Below, one piece after another: positions 35,612 through 42,520 of a DNA stretch of 64,000 nucleotides; position 1 is the first letter of the stretch; every line of letters begins with the position of its first letter. The stretch lies in contig NZ_CP040443.1 of assembly GCF_005843885.1 (NCBI RefSeq), forward strand, positions 4,030,001 to 4,094,000, given 5' to 3'. Source of the stretch: Escherichia sp. E4742 (lineage in GTDB: Bacteria > Pseudomonadota > Gammaproteobacteria > Enterobacterales > Enterobacteriaceae). Position numbers and translations under genes: made by a program. The notes under the pieces were generated by a model. The model searched no databases and was not told where the DNA came from. It was given only the letters and a program-made list of their open reading frames with translations.

Positions 35612-36259
35612 TTATAGGTTGAACTGTACACCTTTTGCTACGGCAACAATTTTACACTCTGGCGTAAGCAAGGATGATTGATAGCGCGGATTGAGAGGGC
35701 TTAAATACACAAGTTTTCCATCAATAACTAATTTTTTTATAGTCATAGACGGTTCATTTGTAAGTGGATCTGGAACTATTACAGCGACAATACTGCCATT
35801 TTTATAACTTTCTCCTGGTCTTAGGATCACAGTGGCACCAACCGGGATACTCGGCGACCCTGAGGGGTTATGCATAGTGTCATCAGGCATTGAAACGGCA
35901 AAATCACCTTCCACTACATCAAAGAATGTGGTGATCCTATCGACATTTCCCATTGTTTTCTCTCCTTCTAAGATTAGGAAAGAAATCGCGTCACCCCACG
36001 AAAAGTAGGGGATCTTGGTGCCTGGATTGCTCTGCACAAAAGATAGTTCAGGAGACGATACTCCATACAGGAGATAGGACTCAGTAGTTCCTAATGCTTG
36101 GGCTAACTTACTTAGAGCTTTGCTGCCGGGTTCGTTTAGATCTTTCTCCCAGTACCCTATAGTAACCCCAGTCACGCCTGAAAGCTTACCCAGTTCTACC
36201 TGGGTGAGTCCCTTATCTTTTCTGAGTTTCTTAAGCCTGATGCCAAGGCTTTCCATCAT
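35612..36259 (-). CDS. CI-like prophage repressor
   Basis: 215-aa repressor. An N-terminal Cro/C1 helix-turn-helix (LRKDKGLTQVELGKLSGVTG, residues 12-31) is joined to a C-terminal S24/LexA-like fold. It should hold the prophage at PL and PR. The usual G-D-S-M nucleophile motif reads D-D-T-M (Thr128), while the Lys region TIKKLVIDGK (175/176) is kept. The linker (residues 66-90) has no Ala-Gly or Cys-Gly cleavage pair. RecA-stimulated self-cleavage therefore looks doubtful. The start may be either of two adjacent ATGs. Confidence 0.92.
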   Translation of the reverse strand: MMESLGIRLKKLRKDKGLTQVELGKLSGVTGVTIGYWEKDLNEPGSKALSKLAQALGTTESYLLYGVSSPELSFVQSNPGTKIPYFSWGDAISFLILEGEKTMGNVDRITTFFDVVEGDFAVSMPDDTMHNPSGSPSIPVGATVILRPGESYKNGSIVAVIVPDPLTNEPSMTIKKLVIDGKLVYLSPLNPRYQSSLLTPECKIVAVAKGVQFNL

Positions 36260-36285
36260 TTTCTCCCGCGAGTTGAATATAAATT

Positions 36286-36342
36286 ATTTTAGATTGCATT
36301 GACCTAAAAAAAATTATCCTGTAATCTAAAAATACTTAGATT
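36286..36342 (+). promoter_or_regulatory. PR promoter and operators
   Basis: PR: -35 TTGACC (36299-36304), 17-bp spacer, -10 TAATCT (36322-36327). One operator, AATCTAA-aaatac-TTAGATT (36323-36342), covers the -10. A second imperfect palindrome, TTTAGATT...GACCTAAA (36288-36308), covers the -35 and faces the repressor gene. The layout mirrors PL. cro starts at 36356 behind TTAGGAGAGTGAA. Confidence 0.82.
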
Positions 36343-36355
36343 TTAGGAGAGTGAA

Positions 36356-36583
36356 ATGCGAGTTGATGAACTTGTTCAGTTTTTTGGCTCTGTTCAGAGG
36401 GTCGCTGATTTTTATGGGATAACCCGCGAAGCTATTTACATGTGGCGTAAGCGCCCCGGTGAAATAGTTCCGAAAGGGAGAGCTGCGGAAGCTGCTGCAT
36501 ACTCCAAGGGAAAATTATCTTTGAACCCAGAACTTTACAAAAAGAATGATACCACCCGGGACGAAAGGAAGAGTGATTCATGA
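36356..36583 (+). CDS. Cro/DicC-like repressor
   Basis: 75-aa DNA-binding protein, first gene from PR. A helix-turn-helix is visible in VQRVADFYGITREAIYMWRK (residues 13-32), followed by the VPKGRAAE... segment typical of DicC/YdaS-type Cro proteins. It should compete with the CI-like protein for the AATCTAA-type operators. It ends 4 bp inside the YdaT-like gene. Confidence 0.88.
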   Translation: MRVDELVQFFGSVQRVADFYGITREAIYMWRKRPGEIVPKGRAAEAAAYSKGKLSLNPELYKKNDTTRDERKSDS

Positions 36584-37005
36584 AAATCAAGCATGAACAC
36601 ATCCGCATGGCGATGAAAGCCTGGGCGCATCCGGATGGCGAGAAAGTACCAACTGCGAAGATTACCAAAGCATATTTTGAACTGGGAATGACGTTTCCGG
36701 AGCTGTACGACGATTCACATCCGGAAGGCCTGGCTCGTAATACCCAGAAAATTTTCCGCTGGGTGGAGAAAGACACCCCTGATGCGGTTAAAAAAATTCA
36801 GGCGCTTTTACCAGCGATCGAAAAGGCAATGCCACCTCTGCTGGTGGCCCGAATGCGCAGCCACAGTTCAGCCTATTTTCGGGAGCTGGTGGAGACGCGG
36901 GAACGACTGGTGAGAGACGCTGATGATTTTGTCGCAGTGGCAATCACTGGTTTCAATCAGATGAATCGTGGTGGTCCGGCGGGAAATGCCGTGGTGATGC
37001 ACTAA
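36580..37005 (+). CDS. YdaT-family regulator/toxin at the cII position
   Basis: 141-aa protein starting MKIKHEHIRMAMKAWAH, like YdaT of the Rac prophage (YdaT_toxin family), and ending GGPAGNAVVMH. In Rac, YdaT with YdaS is toxic when over-expressed and has been proposed to act as a CII-like regulator. It sits in the cII position and overlaps the cro-like gene by 4 bp. Which of the two roles applies here cannot be told from sequence. Confidence 0.82.
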   Translation: MKIKHEHIRMAMKAWAHPDGEKVPTAKITKAYFELGMTFPELYDDSHPEGLARNTQKIFRWVEKDTPDAVKKIQALLPAIEKAMPPLLVARMRSHSSAYFRELVETRERLVRDADDFVAVAITGFNQMNRGGPAGNAVVMH

Positions 37006-37028
37006 AAGCACGGTGTTCGGAGTTTTAT

Positions 37029-37976
37029 ATGAGCAGCAAGCTTCATGGTCTTGTCTGGGAAGGGTGTGCCTTCACCGGCATGATCTTATCCCGGGTAGCA
37101 GTAATGGCTCGCCTTGCAGACTACAGCAATGACGAAGGTGTGTCATGGCCTGCAGTGGAGACTATTCGTCGTCAGATTGGGGCAAAGAGTGAATCAACGG
37201 TTAAAGCTGCGATAGCGGAACTGGAAAAGAACGGCTGGCTGACGAAGGAGGAACGTAAGGTCGGTGGGCGTAATGTAAGCAATATTTACCGCCTTAATGT
37301 GGAAAAACTTGAAGCAGCAGCGGCGGCGGCGCGTGAGGCATATAAACCGAAAAGAAAAATTAACCCGGTAAAAAATGACCCGTCAAATATTGACCCCTCA
37401 ACGGTTGACCCGTCAAATTTTGATGGATCAACAGTTGATAAAAAACAGCCGGTTAGGGGGGCGATGGTTGGCCCCGATCCGTCAGTATTAAAACCTGATC
37501 CGTCAGATAAAAGATCTTCTTGTCCGGACGCTTCGCAACCGGACCCGCAGACGGCTGAACAGGATTTTTTAACCCGACACCCTGACGCTGTTGTGTTCAG
37601 TGCGAAAAAACGCCAGTGGGGCAGCCAGGAAGATTTGGCGTGTGCGCAGTGGATCTGGGGGCGAATCGTGAGTCTTTACGAGCAGGCCGCCAGCGATGAT
37701 GGCGAGCTCATGCGACCGAAAGAACCCAACTGGGCTGCATGGGCCAATGATGTGCGCACAATGCGGATGCTGGATGGCAGAACTCACAGACAAATTTGTG
37801 AAATGTTTGGTCGGGTACAGCGGGATCCATTCTGGGTAAAAAACATCATGAGCCCGTCAAAGCTCCGCGAAAAATGGGACGAACTGGTCATTCGCCTGGG
37901 GCGTTCGCCTGTACAGCGTTGTGTGAATCACATTTCTGAACCGGATACCGAAATTCCGCAGGGCTTCAGGGGGTGA
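37029..37976 (+). CDS. Phage replication initiator-like protein
   Basis: 315-aa protein at the place of lambda O. A winged helix-turn-helix spans residues 15-95 (VMARLADYSNDEGVSWPAVETI..., GRNVSNIYRL), as in phage replisome organisers and the YdaU group. A proline/aspartate-rich linker (residues 112-170) holds a D-P-S-x-x repeat encoded by tandem 15-bp DNA repeats. The C-terminal half (from about 180) is helical and may contact host replication proteins. No helicase gene follows, so loading of host DnaB is an inference. Confidence 0.8.
   Translation: MSSKLHGLVWEGCAFTGMILSRVAVMARLADYSNDEGVSWPAVETIRRQIGAKSESTVKAAIAELEKNGWLTKEERKVGGRNVSNIYRLNVEKLEAAAAAAREAYKPKRKINPVKNDPSNIDPSTVDPSNFDGSTVDKKQPVRGAMVGPDPSVLKPDPSDKRSSCPDASQPDPQTAEQDFLTRHPDAVVFSAKKRQWGSQEDLACAQWIWGRIVSLYEQAASDDGELMRPKEPNWAAWANDVRTMRMLDGRTHRQICEMFGRVQRDPFWVKNIMSPSKLREKWDELVIRLGRSPVQRCVNHISEPDTEIPQGFRG
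37376..37435 (+). repeat. Four 15-bp iterons, candidate replication origin
   Basis: Four tandem 15-bp units begin at 37376, 37391, 37406 and 37421: TGACCCGTCAAATAT, TGACCCCTCAACGGT, TGACCCGTCAAATTT, TGATGGATCAACAGT. Two looser copies (GATCCGTCAGTATTA, GATCCGTCAGATAAA) follow near 37480-37515. They lie inside the initiator-like gene, the same arrangement as the iterons of the lambda origin inside gene O. Origin function is inferred. Confidence 0.65.
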
Positions 37977-38016
37977 GTGTTTATTTCAGATCATGAGGTA
38001 ATTTTCAGGAGGGTTT

Positions 38017-38433
38017 GTGGCAAAAGTATTTACACAAGAAGAGCGGGAAAAAATTAAGGGGCAGGTTGTTGAACTCGTGCGCCAGAGCGGGCGCGAGACG
38101 CTACGACAACTGGAAGCTAAGACGGGTGCGACAAGATATCTGATGAGTGTTCTCGCCAGAGAGCTGGTTGCCAGTGGCGATGTATACAATTCTGGCTACG
38201 GATTATTTCCGTCTGAACAGGCTCGTAAGGACTGGATAAAGGCCCGCAAAAAGATGTCGAAAGCAGCAGTGAAAAAAAAGAGCGACCCGGACCTGGTTTA
38301 TTCATTACCAGACGGAGAAATACGCCGCTACGACAGGCGTCTGAACATAATCTGTCGCGAGTGTCGGAAAAGCGAAGCTATGCAGCGTGTACTGGCGTTC
38401 TATCAGGGTAATTTTCAGGAGGTGCTTTTGTGA
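38017..38433 (+). CDS. DUF977 family protein
   Basis: 138-aa protein with a GTG start behind TTTTCAGGAGGGTTT. The first 70 residues look like a winged helix (REKIKGQVVELVRQSGRETL..., GATRYLMSVLARELVASGDV), then a basic linker (KARKKMSKAAVKKKS) and a cysteine pair (ICREC). This fits DUF977 proteins common in lambdoid prophages; the role is unknown, DNA binding likely. It overlaps the next gene by 4 bp. Confidence 0.82.
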   Translation: MAKVFTQEEREKIKGQVVELVRQSGRETLRQLEAKTGATRYLMSVLARELVASGDVYNSGYGLFPSEQARKDWIKARKKMSKAAVKKKSDPDLVYSLPDGEIRRYDRRLNIICRECRKSEAMQRVLAFYQGNFQEVLL

Positions 38434-39008
38434 GCAAAATTAACTATCAGGCACTGCGTGATGCGGCACAGAACGCGAGAGATTTAGGTGGGATTAAGAA
38501 TTACAAGCGAGGTGAGCAAGCTGTTGCCGAATTTGAGTCCTTGATAACGCCACACCTTGTGCTTGCGTTACTGGATGAGCTGGAAATTAAAAGCAAACGA
38601 ATTAACGAGTTAATCAAGGGCGGTGAAAACGCCAAATACGTGACGGAAATTTTCCGACTTGAGAAAGAACGCATGGCTCTGGCGGCGGAGAATGCTGGGC
38701 TGAAGGCGATATGTGATGACCGTCGCAGGTTCATCATGAATGCGGTGCAACTTGGGCATATCAAAGCGCCAGCAATGAAAACAAAATCGGGGCTTGAAAC
38801 AATTCGTATTGCTATATCACCACAAAAGCCCACTCCGGCCACCGATGTTTTTCTGGCTGAAGTACGGGCGTGGGCGTTTAACGACCTTTGCGCGGCGTTT
38901 GTCAGGCACGCAAAAGTTGCAGGGCTGGATGATGCCGATACCGTAACGCTTAATGAAGCAACGGATGCGCTGCTGCATTGTGTGGAACAGCTTCGCGCTC
39001 CAGAATAA
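38430..39008 (+). CDS. Ead/Ea22-like protein
   Basis: 192-aa protein with a GTG start overlapping the previous stop. The opening SKINYQALRDAAQNA fits the Ead/Ea22-like family of lambdoid accessory genes. A long helical segment (residues 45-95, LEIKSKRINELIK..., RLEKERMALAAENAGLKA) probably forms a coiled coil. Function unknown; members are non-essential. The 97-bp stretch after it holds no gene. Confidence 0.78.
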   Translation: MSKINYQALRDAAQNARDLGGIKNYKRGEQAVAEFESLITPHLVLALLDELEIKSKRINELIKGGENAKYVTEIFRLEKERMALAAENAGLKAICDDRRRFIMNAVQLGHIKAPAMKTKSGLETIRIAISPQKPTPATDVFLAEVRAWAFNDLCAAFVRHAKVAGLDDADTVTLNEATDALLHCVEQLRAPE

Positions 39009-39105
39009 TTAAATTTAGTACTGTAAATAAAATTTAATCCTTAACCGGAGGGATTCCTGCAACCTCAATACATCAGGAGTCCGTCCGAAAGGGCGGTAAT
39101 GAAAA

Positions 39106-39636
39106 ATGACAGAATTAACCAAAGAGCAATTAATCGAAGAAGCCAAATTAAAAATAGCGATTGCGAAATGCCACCCCAATTCAGGGATGGCGCGGGTAGA
39201 GGGCGAGTTATTCAAAATTGCACTGACATCGCTGGAAGTAGAACCGATAGCGTGGGAATGCGGCGAAAACATAATCCTGTTTAATCCTGACACAGTTGAA
39301 GCATATGCAAAACGTGCGGAGATATCACCTAAACCACTATTCGCCGCCCCGCCAGTGCTGCCTGATAGACCGGTAGTATCGCTGGAAGCAGAGCCAGTTG
39401 TAGTAAACGACGACATGGCTTACGCATTTCACCATGCGCTTTCTGACTCATCGCTTGGCTCTGATGAAATCGAAGAAATTAAAACCGGGTTGCGTGCTGC
39501 CTTTGCCAATGCCACCGTCCAGCCAGCACTGATAGTGCCGGATGAAATCGAGCCAGACGATAGCAATACGTTTGATTATGTTGATGGCTGGAATGCCTGC
39601 CGCGAGGCCATGCTTCAGGATAATAGGGGGAAGTAA
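39106..39636 (+). CDS. Unknown accessory protein, 176 aa
   Basis: Not recognised by function. The N-terminal half contains the segment IALTSLEVEPIAWE, and a second copy, VVSLEAEPVVVND, follows; a closely related IALASLEAEPVAWK occurs in the DUF551 protein at 40210. This shared module is common in Ea22-like accessory proteins of lambdoid phages and seems to be shuffled between them. The C-terminus ends YVDGWNACREAMLQDN. Starts 6 nt after GGCGGTAATGAAAA; the ribosome binding site is weak. Confidence 0.7.
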   Translation: MTELTKEQLIEEAKLKIAIAKCHPNSGMARVEGELFKIALTSLEVEPIAWECGENIILFNPDTVEAYAKRAEISPKPLFAAPPVLPDRPVVSLEAEPVVVNDDMAYAFHHALSDSSLGSDEIEEIKTGLRAAFANATVQPALIVPDEIEPDDSNTFDYVDGWNACREAMLQDNRGK

Positions 39637-39794
39637 TGCTGATGTCGCCTTATCTGGTCTGGTTTCATGGGGCAGCCTTAACAGTTATGCCGCATGTCAT
39701 GATGGCTGACAATATTATTCCGGCACCAAAGCGCCATACCGGTATTGCAGCGGCACGCCGTGCAGCAAAGAAACGCAGGAGAGCAAAGCGATGA
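39636..39794 (+). CDS. Small basic protein, 52 aa
   Basis: ATG at 39636 shares its A with the stop of the previous gene. The protein begins MLMSPYLVWFHGAALTVMPH and ends with a strongly basic tail (ARRAAKKRRRAKR). A hydrophobic N-terminus plus a basic C-terminus would fit a small membrane- or nucleic-acid-associated protein. It overlaps the next gene by 4 bp (ATGA). Confidence 0.7.
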   Translation: MLMSPYLVWFHGAALTVMPHVMMADNIIPAPKRHTGIAAARRAAKKRRRAKR

Positions 39795-39988
39795 AAAACC
39801 GTAAAGCAAAACTGCTTACAGCAAAGCCCGGGCAGCTTATCCGCATCTCAAATCGACTTGTTGTTCGTTATGCGCCTTCTGGCCTTGCCAGGTGGTTACC
39901 AACGCATTTTTACGGTGTCAGGCGACGTAGAAGTGCGGCACAAAACCGCTGGAGAAATCACGGTTCTAGGCAAATTAAATGGGAGTGA
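39791..39988 (+). CDS. Small basic protein, 65 aa
   Basis: Begins MKNRKAKLLTAKPGQLIRIS and ends SRQIKWE; very basic, no recognised domain. Its ATG overlaps the stop of the 52-aa gene (GGAGAGCAAAGCGATGA), giving a ribosome binding site and coupling. Part of a run of small, tightly packed genes between the Ea22-like and antirepressor genes. Confidence 0.65.
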   Translation: MKNRKAKLLTAKPGQLIRISNRLVVRYAPSGLARWLPTHFYGVRRRRSAAQNRWRNHGSRQIKWE

Positions 39989-39989
39989 T

Positions 39990-40208
39990 ATGACTACACT
40001 ATTCAGGAAAAATTATCCGCGAAAGAGCAGAGCAACAGAATTCCTGTTTCTCATTCTGTTTATCGTGTTGATGATACCGATATCCCCGTTAATTCTGGTA
40101 TGGGGAATCGGGAAAATAATTGAGCCAGTTATTGAATTGTATAACGACGTGGTATGGGCGTCGTTCAACGCACTACACAATAAAATTAATCCGTATAAGG
40201 AAAACTGA
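39990..40208 (+). CDS. Small membrane protein, 72 aa
   Basis: ATG 39990 behind GGGAGTGAT, 1 bp after the previous stop. Begins MTTLFRKNYPRKSRATEF, then one or two hydrophobic segments (LFLILFIVLMIPISPLILVWGIG, residues 19-41) and an amphipathic tail. A longer in-frame reading from 39858 overlaps the previous gene and lacks a ribosome binding site. Function unknown. Confidence 0.65.
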   Translation: MTTLFRKNYPRKSRATEFLFLILFIVLMIPISPLILVWGIGKIIEPVIELYNDVVWASFNALHNKINPYKEN

Positions 40209-40209
40209 T

Positions 40210-40740
40210 ATGACCACTATTACGAGAGAAAGCGCGGAGATTAAATCATTCATCACTGGCTTCCTGAGCGACGCGGCGCACGATAACCAATCGTCAAACA
40301 GTCTGCTTGCTAATGTGTTTCGTATCGCACTGGCATCGCTGGAAGCAGAGCCGGTGGCGTGGAAGGCAACCTTCACGCAAATTGACAATGAATATAATAC
40401 GTTCACTGCTCTGTATTCTGACAAAGCAGAAGTCGAACGGTGGGTGCGACTGCATGAAATAGGTGACTTTCGGGCAGAAATAACACCGCTTTATACAGCC
40501 CAACCAGCGCCGGTAGCTCCAGATGGTTGGATAAGCTGTAGTGATGCAGTTCCTGCGGAATACTGCGATGTGATTCTTCGCGATGATCTCGGGAATGTAT
40601 TCCCCGGTTCCTGGGATAAGGTTTTTTGCCCCATTCGTGGCGGGAATAAGATGGCTTTTGTGGACAAAGACGGCATCGAAGTAGAGAGCTCAACTCACTG
40701 GATGCCGCTACCGGAACCACCGCAGGAGGTGAATCGATGA
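40210..40740 (+). CDS. DUF551 domain protein
   Basis: 176-aa protein. The C-terminal 70 residues show the DUF551 pattern: GWISCSDAVPAEYCDVIL at the start and a final HWMPLPEPP. The N-terminal part carries the shared accessory module IALASLEAEPVAW. Such modular proteins are common in lambdoid early regions and their role is unknown. It starts 1 bp after the membrane protein stops and overlaps the next small gene by 4 bp. Confidence 0.8.
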   Translation: MTTITRESAEIKSFITGFLSDAAHDNQSSNSLLANVFRIALASLEAEPVAWKATFTQIDNEYNTFTALYSDKAEVERWVRLHEIGDFRAEITPLYTAQPAPVAPDGWISCSDAVPAEYCDVILRDDLGNVFPGSWDKVFCPIRGGNKMAFVDKDGIEVESSTHWMPLPEPPQEVNR

Positions 40741-40820
40741 CCTGGCCTGAAGCATTCACAACGGTAGGAATTGCAATGGCGGTGGCGCTGGTGGTGTATT
40801 CGATTTGCCGCTGGGGTTGA
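40737..40820 (+). CDS. 27-aa single-span membrane peptide
   Basis: ATG overlaps the DUF551 stop (ATGA), after GCAGGAGGTGAATCG, a strong ribosome binding site. It begins MTWPEAFTTVGIAMAVALVV and ends CRWG: one transmembrane helix. I recall this small peptide from other lambdoid prophages. Function unknown. Confidence 0.65.
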   Translation: MTWPEAFTTVGIAMAVALVVYSICRWG

Positions 40821-40832
40821 CGTAATTACTAA

Positions 40833-40891
40833 TCCGGGGCTATATTTCCGACGCGCCAGCAAAATCTGGCGTCGGGATTAGCACCCCGGAT
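40833..40891 (+). other. Leader hairpin upstream of the C4-like RNA
   Basis: ATCCGGGG (40833-40840) can pair with CCCCGGAT (40884-40891), enclosing an inner hairpin CGACGCGCCAG-caaaat-CTGGCGTCG near 40850-40875. The segment GATTAGCAC (40876-40884) repeats the target sequence found again at 41044-41052. No coding sequence is seen. It probably belongs to the same antisense control region. Confidence 0.5.
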
Positions 40892-40960
40892 GTTTACGGA
40901 GCGATATGAGACGCGCCCGCGTCTTTTTTCATATCGTTTGCACAGTCACATTCGCGATTT

Positions 40961-41040
40961 ATGGCGGGCTGTGTGGGGGAGCCGAAAGGCTCGCCGGTTT
41001 CCGTACCCGGTAGTGCTAACCCCGCACAGTTCGCCACCAC
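40961..41040 (+). ncRNA. C4-type antisense RNA
   Basis: GGCGGGCTGTGTGGGG (40963-40978) pairs with CCCCGCACAGTTCGCC (41020-41035), enclosing two hairpins, GAGCC-gaaa-GGCTC and CCGG...CCGG: the three-way junction of P1 C4 RNA. Its 3' part contains GTGCTAA (41013-41019) and TCGCCACC (41031-41038), exactly complementary to TTAGCAC (41046-41052) and GGTGGCGA (41058-41065) just before the ORF6N gene. In phage P1, C4 cut from the same transcript blocks translation leading to the antirepressor. Confidence 0.75.
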
Positions 41041-41093
41041 GATGATTAGCACCTGACGGTGGCGATAATGTCCAAATGTACGGAGTAATCGTT

Positions 41094-41651
41094 ATGACCA
41101 CTCAGATTTCTGTCGAAACTCTTTCCCCAATTACACACAACCAAATTCCCGTTATCACTACCGAGTTACTGGCACAGCTTTACTGTACCGAGATCAACAA
41201 CATCAAAGTAAATTACACCCGTAATTCCGAGCGTTTTGTTGAGGGTAAACACTTTTTCAAGATTGTTGGTGATGAGTTGAAAAATTTGCGGGTTACTTTA
41301 AGTAACTCACAAACGCCTGTTTCCCCCAAAACCCGCTCCCTCATCCTCTGGACAGAACGCGGAGCAGCCCGCCACGCAAAAATGCTGGAAACCGAGCAGG
41401 CGTGGGAAGTGTTCGAAAAACTGGAAGACTGTTATTTCAGTCAGAAACGCCCGGAAGAAAAAGCACCGGATTTTATGCCACGCCGCTTTCTTCTCACTCT
41501 GGTCAATAACCAGTGGTATGTTGAGCCTGTGTCTGCTGATGCGTTTGTGGCAACGCCGGACTCACTGGTGGCCAGGCTTCAGGCCGAGAGATATCTGTTC
41601 GATCAGCAGAGCATAAAGGAGATCATCCAGACCTGCCTGAAGATGATTTAA
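41094..41651 (+). CDS. ORF6N-domain antirepressor-like protein
   Basis: 185-aa protein from ATG 41094 (MTTQISVETLSP). The first 100 residues are an ORF6N/KilA-N-type DNA-binding domain (VITTELLAQLYCTEINNIKV, FVEGKHFFKIVGDELKNL, ILWTERGAARHAKML). The C-terminal part is helical. Genes of this type are antirepressors or their relatives, and the C4-type RNA directly upstream supports that role. Its ribosome binding site is GTACGGAGTAATCGTT. The target repressor is not known. Confidence 0.82.
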   Translation: MTTQISVETLSPITHNQIPVITTELLAQLYCTEINNIKVNYTRNSERFVEGKHFFKIVGDELKNLRVTLSNSQTPVSPKTRSLILWTERGAARHAKMLETEQAWEVFEKLEDCYFSQKRPEEKAPDFMPRRFLLTLVNNQWYVEPVSADAFVATPDSLVARLQAERYLFDQQSIKEIIQTCLKMI

Positions 41652-41859
41652 AAATTCATTCCGATATGGGAATCCCCATATCGGGAGAATATTACCACCG
41701 GGGATAAAATGATTTGCGGTGAAAGGGAAGTTAAGTAGAATTGCTGCGGGTGCTTGAGGCTATCTGCCTCGGGCATGAATACCAACGGCAGATAGAGAAA
41801 AGCCCCAGTTAACATTACGCGTCCTGCAAGACGCTTAACATTAATCTGAGGCCATATCT

Positions 41860-41919
41860 ATGCGACACATAGAGATTAGCCTCTTACGGACCGAAAGGTC
41901 AAGGAGAAGCAGGCTATGA
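41860..41919 (+). CDS. Mok-like leader peptide
   Basis: 19-codon reading frame from ATG 41860 overlapping the start of hokD (its stop shares TATGA with the hokD ATG). In hok/sok systems a mok frame is translationally coupled to hok and is the target of Sok antisense RNA. The peptide MRHIEISLLRTERSRRSRL has no homology claim. Supported by position only. Confidence 0.5.
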   Translation: MRHIEISLLRTERSRRSRL

Positions 41920-42071
41920 AGCAGCAAAAGGCGATGTTAATCGCCCTGATCGTCATCTGTTTAACCGTCATAGTGACGGCACTGGTAACGAGGAAAGACC
42001 TCTGCGAGGTACGAATCCGAACCGGCCAGACGGAGGTCGCTGTCTTCACAGCTTACGAACCTGAGGAGTAA
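41916..42071 (+). CDS. hokD: Type I toxin HokD (RelF)
   Basis: 51-aa Hok/Gef toxin: begins MKQQKAMLIALIVICLTVIV and ends AVFTAYEPEE, with the conserved RKDLCEVRIR core. It matches HokD of the Qin relBE-hokD operon. Such proteins insert in the inner membrane and depolarise it. Here relB and relE are absent, so control would come from the leader (inverted repeats at 41672-41692, 41823-41834, 41846-41880) and any Sok-like antisense RNA, which I did not locate. A terminator follows at 42142. Confidence 0.92.
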   Translation: MKQQKAMLIALIVICLTVIVTALVTRKDLCEVRIRTGQTEVAVFTAYEPEE

Positions 42072-42141
42072 GAGTGACCAGGCGAGGGAGAAATCCCTCG
42101 CCGCCTCTGACGTGTCAGGCATTCTCAAAGCACCCGCACTT

Positions 42142-42169
42142 AACCCGCTTCGGCGGGTTTTGTTTTTTT
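42142..42169 (+). terminator. Terminator after hokD
   Basis: AACCCGC-ttcg-GCGGGTT followed by TTGTTTTTTT, 70 bp after the hokD stop. Confidence 0.85.
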
Positions 42170-42240
42170 CTGGCATTCTGGTTTACAATCCACTCGTCAG
42201 CCTGAACAACTGACACCTGCTGCGCCAGCAGAGAAAACCG

Positions 42241-42519
42241 ATGGCGCAAAATTCCAGACCACACAATTCTGATAATTCAGCCGTCTTTGCCAGCAGGCAC
42301 GGGCGGCGTTCCCGCACATTCAAATCTGACTGGTTCCAGCACGACCCATGCACTGAAGAACAAGCCGAATGGCTAATTCAGAACTACCGCAGACGTGGGT
42401 ATGAGTTTCAGAAAGACCTCAGTCTTGACTTCCGACACTGGATAATCTCAGTCAGGCTGCCGTACTCCGAGCGCCCACCGCGTCCATCCCGCACATTCCA
42501 GCAACGGATCTGGAGGTAA
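42241..42519 (+). CDS. Unknown basic phage protein, 92 aa
   Basis: Begins MAQNSRPHNSDNSAVFASRH. Rich in Arg, with aromatic-rich middle (FKSDWFQHDPCTEEQAEWLI) and an RRRGYEFQKDLSLDFRHWIIS segment that looks like a small alpha/beta fold. Not recognised. It precedes the DUF968 gene by 1 bp and ends in its ribosome binding site (GGAGGTAATG), so the two are coupled. Confidence 0.72.
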   Translation: MAQNSRPHNSDNSAVFASRHGRRSRTFKSDWFQHDPCTEEQAEWLIQNYRRRGYEFQKDLSLDFRHWIISVRLPYSERPPRPSRTFQQRIWR

Positions 42520-42520
42520 T

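Noticed and set aside
39858..39989. Upstream extension of the 72-aa membrane protein
   Set aside because: It overlaps the preceding gene almost entirely and lacks a ribosome binding site; ATG 39990 has GGGAG at the right distance.
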